Assembly (NCBI GenBank): GCA_022561215.1
Contig: JADFRQ010000001.1
Coordinates: 1 to 64,000 of the forward strand
Reading direction: 5' to 3'
Length of the DNA: 64,000 nt
Source of the DNA: Chloroflexota bacterium
GTDB taxonomy: Bacteria; Chloroflexota; Anaerolineae; Anaerolineales; E44-bin32
The position numbers and the translations under genes are program-made. The notes beneath the pieces are model-generated. The model ran no database searches, had not been told where the DNA came from, and worked only from the letters and a program-made list of their open reading frames with translations. Numbering within the stretch: the first letter of the stretch is position 1; every line of letters begins with the position of its first letter. Below are positions 61,718 to 64,000 of this stretch, one piece after another.

Positions 61718-63062
61718 GCTGCTCTAATTTCCTTATTGCCCGGGCAGGTACACCGGCGACGAGCGTATGATCGGCCACATCACGTGTTACCACGGATCCT
61801 GCACCTGTGCGTGAGCCATCGCCGAGTTGAATAGGAGCGACAAGCATCGTGGCACTTCCAATAAAAACTTGCTCACCAATTATGGTTTTGTTTTTTTTCT
61901 TTCCATCATAATTACACGTCACGGTACCTGCGCCAATGTTTGAATTTTCACCAATCGTTGTATCGCCAATGTAGGAAAAATGCCCCATTTTTACCCCAGG
62001 CCCAAGAACGCTCTCCTTTACCTCTCCAAAGTTGCCCATGTGTACGCCACGCTGGAGATGGGCGCCTCGCCGCAGATGAGCGAATGGCCCAATGTCGACA
62101 TCATCCTCCAGAATAGCTTCTCGTACCACCGACATCAGGATCTCACAACGGTCACCAATTGTAGTGTCTCGAATAATGGTGTTAGGACCAACGACACAAT
62201 CTTCGCCAATGGTCGTCGCCCCCTGGAGATGTGTATTCGGCAAAATTGTCGTATCGATGCCAATATTGACATGCGGGCCGATATAAACCGACGCTGAATC
62301 GGTAATGCTGACACCGGAAAGCATCCATTTGCGGTTCACGCGGCGCTGTAAAGCTGCCTGCGCTTCCGCTAGATGATGGCGATTGTTAACTCCGATAATT
62401 TCATCTTCGTCTTCGACTTCTGTCCATGCCACTTGATTTCCCTCCTCAACCGCTAATTGGACCATGTCGGTGAGATAGTACTCTCCTTTGGGCGATAGCG
62501 GAAGCTGACTGAGATGACCCCATAACCATTCTGCCGAGAAGCAATATATGCCAACATTTAGTTCCTTAATGGTCATTTGCTCCTCGGAGGCATGCGCCTC
62601 TTCTATGATGCCTTCGATGGCCCCCGACTCATTCCTCAGAATCCTGCCAAATCCTCTTGGTTGGGATGTTGTTGCGGTGAGGATCGTTAACGGTCCCGCG
62701 TTTCGCCTCTGCATCTTAATTACCGCGCGAAGCGTGCCTGCAGTAAGCAGGGGCATATCGGCATAGAGCACCAAAACAAGCTGTGACTTGTCCTGTAGCT
62801 CTTGCGCAGCCTGCATCACTGCATCGCCAGTACCAAGCCTATCGATCTGATTGACCAAATGGATATCTTTGGGAATAGAATCTTCGAGCAACGACCTTTC
62901 GGGGCCGACCACCACATACGGAGGGCGCCCGGTCGCTTGGCGAGCTGCATCAATAGACCACATCAGCATCGGGATTCCACCAAGAGGGTGCAGAACTTTC
63001 GGCGTTTTCGACTTCATCCTCGTACCTAAACCAGCAGCGAGAATCAGTGCATCACAATTCAT
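61710..63062 (-). CDS. glmU: Bifunctional GlmU (uridylyl- and acetyltransferase)
   Basis: A 450-residue enzyme making UDP-GlcNAc from GlcN-1-P for peptidoglycan. The N-terminal pyrophosphorylase domain has LILAAGLGTRMKSKTPKVLHPLGG and YADMPLL. From about residue 250 there is a left-handed beta helix of hexapeptide repeats. It includes RRGAHLQRGVHMGNFGEVKESVLGPGVKMGHFSYIGDTTIGENSNIGAGTVTCNYDGKKKNKTIIGEQVFIGS, which carries the acetyl-CoA and GlcN-1-P sites. Both halves look intact. It is first of the glmU-CBS-cdd overlap unit and follows tRNA-Gln on the same strand. Confidence 0.96.
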   Translation of the reverse strand: MNCDALILAAGLGTRMKSKTPKVLHPLGGIPMLMWSIDAARQATGRPPYVVVGPERSLLEDSIPKDIHLVNQIDRLGTGDAVMQAAQELQDKSQLVLVLYADMPLLTAGTLRAVIKMQRRNAGPLTILTATTSQPRGFGRILRNESGAIEGIIEEAHASEEQMTIKELNVGIYCFSAEWLWGHLSQLPLSPKGEYYLTDMVQLAVEEGNQVAWTEVEDEDEIIGVNNRHHLAEAQAALQRRVNRKWMLSGVSITDSASVYIGPHVNIGIDTTILPNTHLQGATTIGEDCVVGPNTIIRDTTIGDRCEILMSVVREAILEDDVDIGPFAHLRRGAHLQRGVHMGNFGEVKESVLGPGVKMGHFSYIGDTTIGENSNIGAGTVTCNYDGKKKNKTIIGEQVFIGSATMLVAPIQLGDGSRTGAGSVVTRDVADHTLVAGVPARAIRKLEQRD

Positions 63063-63191
63063 CGGTTACTCCAACTTGAATCCAATCCTGTGCACCTGTG
63101 TGCATGCCTTTGATTCATGAATAATGTATTCAGGGGGGAGAAAAAAGATGTGGGAAAAGGTACGTCAGTGGAATTCAAAATATGTTCAAGG

Positions 63192-63262
63192 CTGGGGCGC
63201 CAGGATTCGAACCTAGATTAACGGATTCAAAGTCCGCTGTGCTGCCGTTACACCACGCCCCA
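63192..63262 (-). tRNA. tRNA-Gln(TTG)
   Basis: A 71-nt tRNA with acceptor stem TGGGGCG/CGCCCCA and discriminator G, anticodon stem GCGGA/TCCGT with loop CTTTGAA (anticodon TTG), and T arm AGGTTCGAATCCT. CCA is not encoded. Its wobble U34 is a possible substrate of Elp3-type modification. Confidence 0.93.
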
Positions 63263-63293
63263 CTTGTACCGGCATTTAAATCGAATGCCCCGA

Positions 63294-63302
63294 ATTGTAA
63301 CA
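63294..63302 (-). promoter_or_regulatory. Extended -10 (TGTTACAAT) before tRNA-Gln
   Basis: Minus strand TG-N-TACAAT, 32 nt before the tRNA 5' end. No good -35 box is seen, as in other extended -10 promoters. Confidence 0.4.
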
Positions 63303-63322
63303 CAAGCGATAATCGACGAGAC

Positions 63323-64000
63323 TTACTTTTTCTCAGAATCTTCGCTGGCGAGATCGTCGGAAACAAGGCCAAGTTTTTGGGCCTGTTCGTACGTTAGGGC
63401 CTCACCATCAATCTGTGTTTGCGCCCCGGATTCGGACACTGCCTCCTCCCAAAATTCATTGGCGTCTACCTTATCATCCTCCAAAGCGATGGATTCGATA
63501 TCAATTTCTGGTTCCCCGTCGTCTGCGCTGTCCTCCCAATCTTCGCTCCGATCCGCCATACGGGAAGGCATTGCCGCGCCCATCATAGACAGATAATCAA
63601 GTAAATCGCCCACTGCACGACGTCCGTAGTGCACAACAGTTCCCATTTGTCCGGGCGCCTGCTTTCCACGATAAATAATCAGCAAACCGTAATACGCACC
63701 CACATTCGTGAGATAAATGTCATGGGTATCGCCATCGAAGTATTGAAAATTTGTAGGCAAAAGGGATTCGAGCAAAGCACTGACCTTGAGCCCTGATCGA
63801 AACGCCGTCATCAGAGCAGGCAATGCAGCTTCTAAATTGAGATCGATTCCCTGATCACTCCGGGCGATGATATTGCCCCTATCGTCGAGCAGCATGATCG
63901 CTTCTGCCCCAAGATCGGCCTGCATTCTTGTGAGGCGGCCGATCATGCGATGCATCAATTCGTCAAATATTTTAACGGGAGAAGAAGGAATTTCAGAGAG
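63323..64000 (-). CDS. Roadblock/LC7-domain protein, 5' end cut by window edge
   Basis: The track gives 211 residues from 63958, but the frame stays open to the right edge (14 more codons, SEIPSSPVKIFDEL before the Met), so the true start may be outside. The visible domain LMHRMIGRLTRMQADLGAEAIMLLDDRGNIIARS...YGLLIIYRGKQAPGQMGTVVHYGRRAVGDLL has the Roadblock/LC7 (MglB-like) pattern. These proteins are small dimers that usually regulate Ras-like GTPases. It ends in an acidic tail of about 70 residues (SEDWEDSADDGEPEIDIESI...). No GTPase is visible in the window. It may have a second domain upstream. Confidence 0.78.
   Translation of the reverse strand, partial: LSEIPSSPVKIFDELMHRMIGRLTRMQADLGAEAIMLLDDRGNIIARSDQGIDLNLEAALPALMTAFRSGLKVSALLESLLPTNFQYFDGDTHDIYLTNVGAYYGLLIIYRGKQAPGQMGTVVHYGRRAVGDLLDYLSMMGAAMPSRMADRSEDWEDSADDGEPEIDIESIALEDDKVDANEFWEEAVSESGAQTQIDGEALTYEQAQKLGLVSDDLASEDSEKK

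Overview
The window looks like a chromosomal, mostly housekeeping segment of a bacterium in the phylum Chloroflexota, probably an Anaerolineae-type lineage. This is inferred from the overall gene style: an Elp3 of the Dehalococcoides type, a fused glycyl-tRNA synthetase, Pro/Thr-rich membrane-anchored TPR proteins, a GroEL without a GGM tail, and a complete 14-subunit complex I. No rRNA, CRISPR array, prophage or intact insertion sequence was seen.

Layout. 1-3.3 kb (minus): a truncated zinc anti-sigma factor, its ECF sigma factor, a possible 35-residue ORF and an MsbA-type ABC exporter. 3.4-8.2 kb: a DUF429-like protein, a 174-bp element with perfect terminal inverted repeats, an F420/FMN luciferase-like oxidoreductase, and a divergent pair made of the tRNA wobble-uridine enzyme Elp3 and a Trm9/ALKBH8-like methyltransferase. 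8.2-8.7 kb: three tRNAs (two Ser, one Arg) between a good promoter and a terminator. 8.9-14.2 kb (minus): VanY carboxypeptidase, LysM/M23 peptidase, Rho and an unknown two-TM coiled-coil protein. 14.7-19.7 kb (minus): the rpsB-tsf-pyrH-frr-uppS-cdsA translation and lipid operon, with a consensus promoter before rpsB and a terminator between tsf and pyrH. 19.9-24.2 kb (minus): acpS, a pair of M16 peptidases and a UDP-sugar dehydrogenase. 24.4-27.6 kb (plus): Rrf2 regulator, nitroreductase, imidazolonepropionase and a 55-residue membrane protein. 27.6-29.9 kb (minus): PspC and groES-groEL under a CIRCE operator. 30-34.5 kb: two tandem TPR proteins, a divergent relative and a CopD-like membrane protein. 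35-36.3 kb: RNase Z and acylphosphatase. 36.9-51.6 kb (minus): nuoA to nuoN. 51.9-59.5 kb (minus): recO, glyQS, dnaG and rpoD. 60-63.1 kb (minus): glmU, a CBS/CorC membrane protein and cytidine deaminase. 63.2-64 kb: tRNA-Gln and a roadblock-domain protein that runs off the right edge.

How it fits together: cell-envelope precursor supply (UppS, CdsA, GlmU, UDP-sugar dehydrogenase, cell-wall peptidases), translation and its quality (S2, EF-Ts, RRF, GlyRS, tRNAs, Elp3 plus methyltransferase, RNase Z), transcription (RpoD, ECF sigma, Rho), replication and repair (DnaG, RecO) and respiration (complex I). The most unusual item is the Elp3/Trm9-like pair, which would give a bacterium both steps of the eukaryotic-type mcm5U wobble modification. 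Other points are two genes whose -10 box ends 6-7 nt before the ATG (leaderless pattern), insertions in the ABC ATPase domain and in RpoD, a long acidic tail on S2, several interspersed and structured repeats, and three short ORFs absent from the supplied track.
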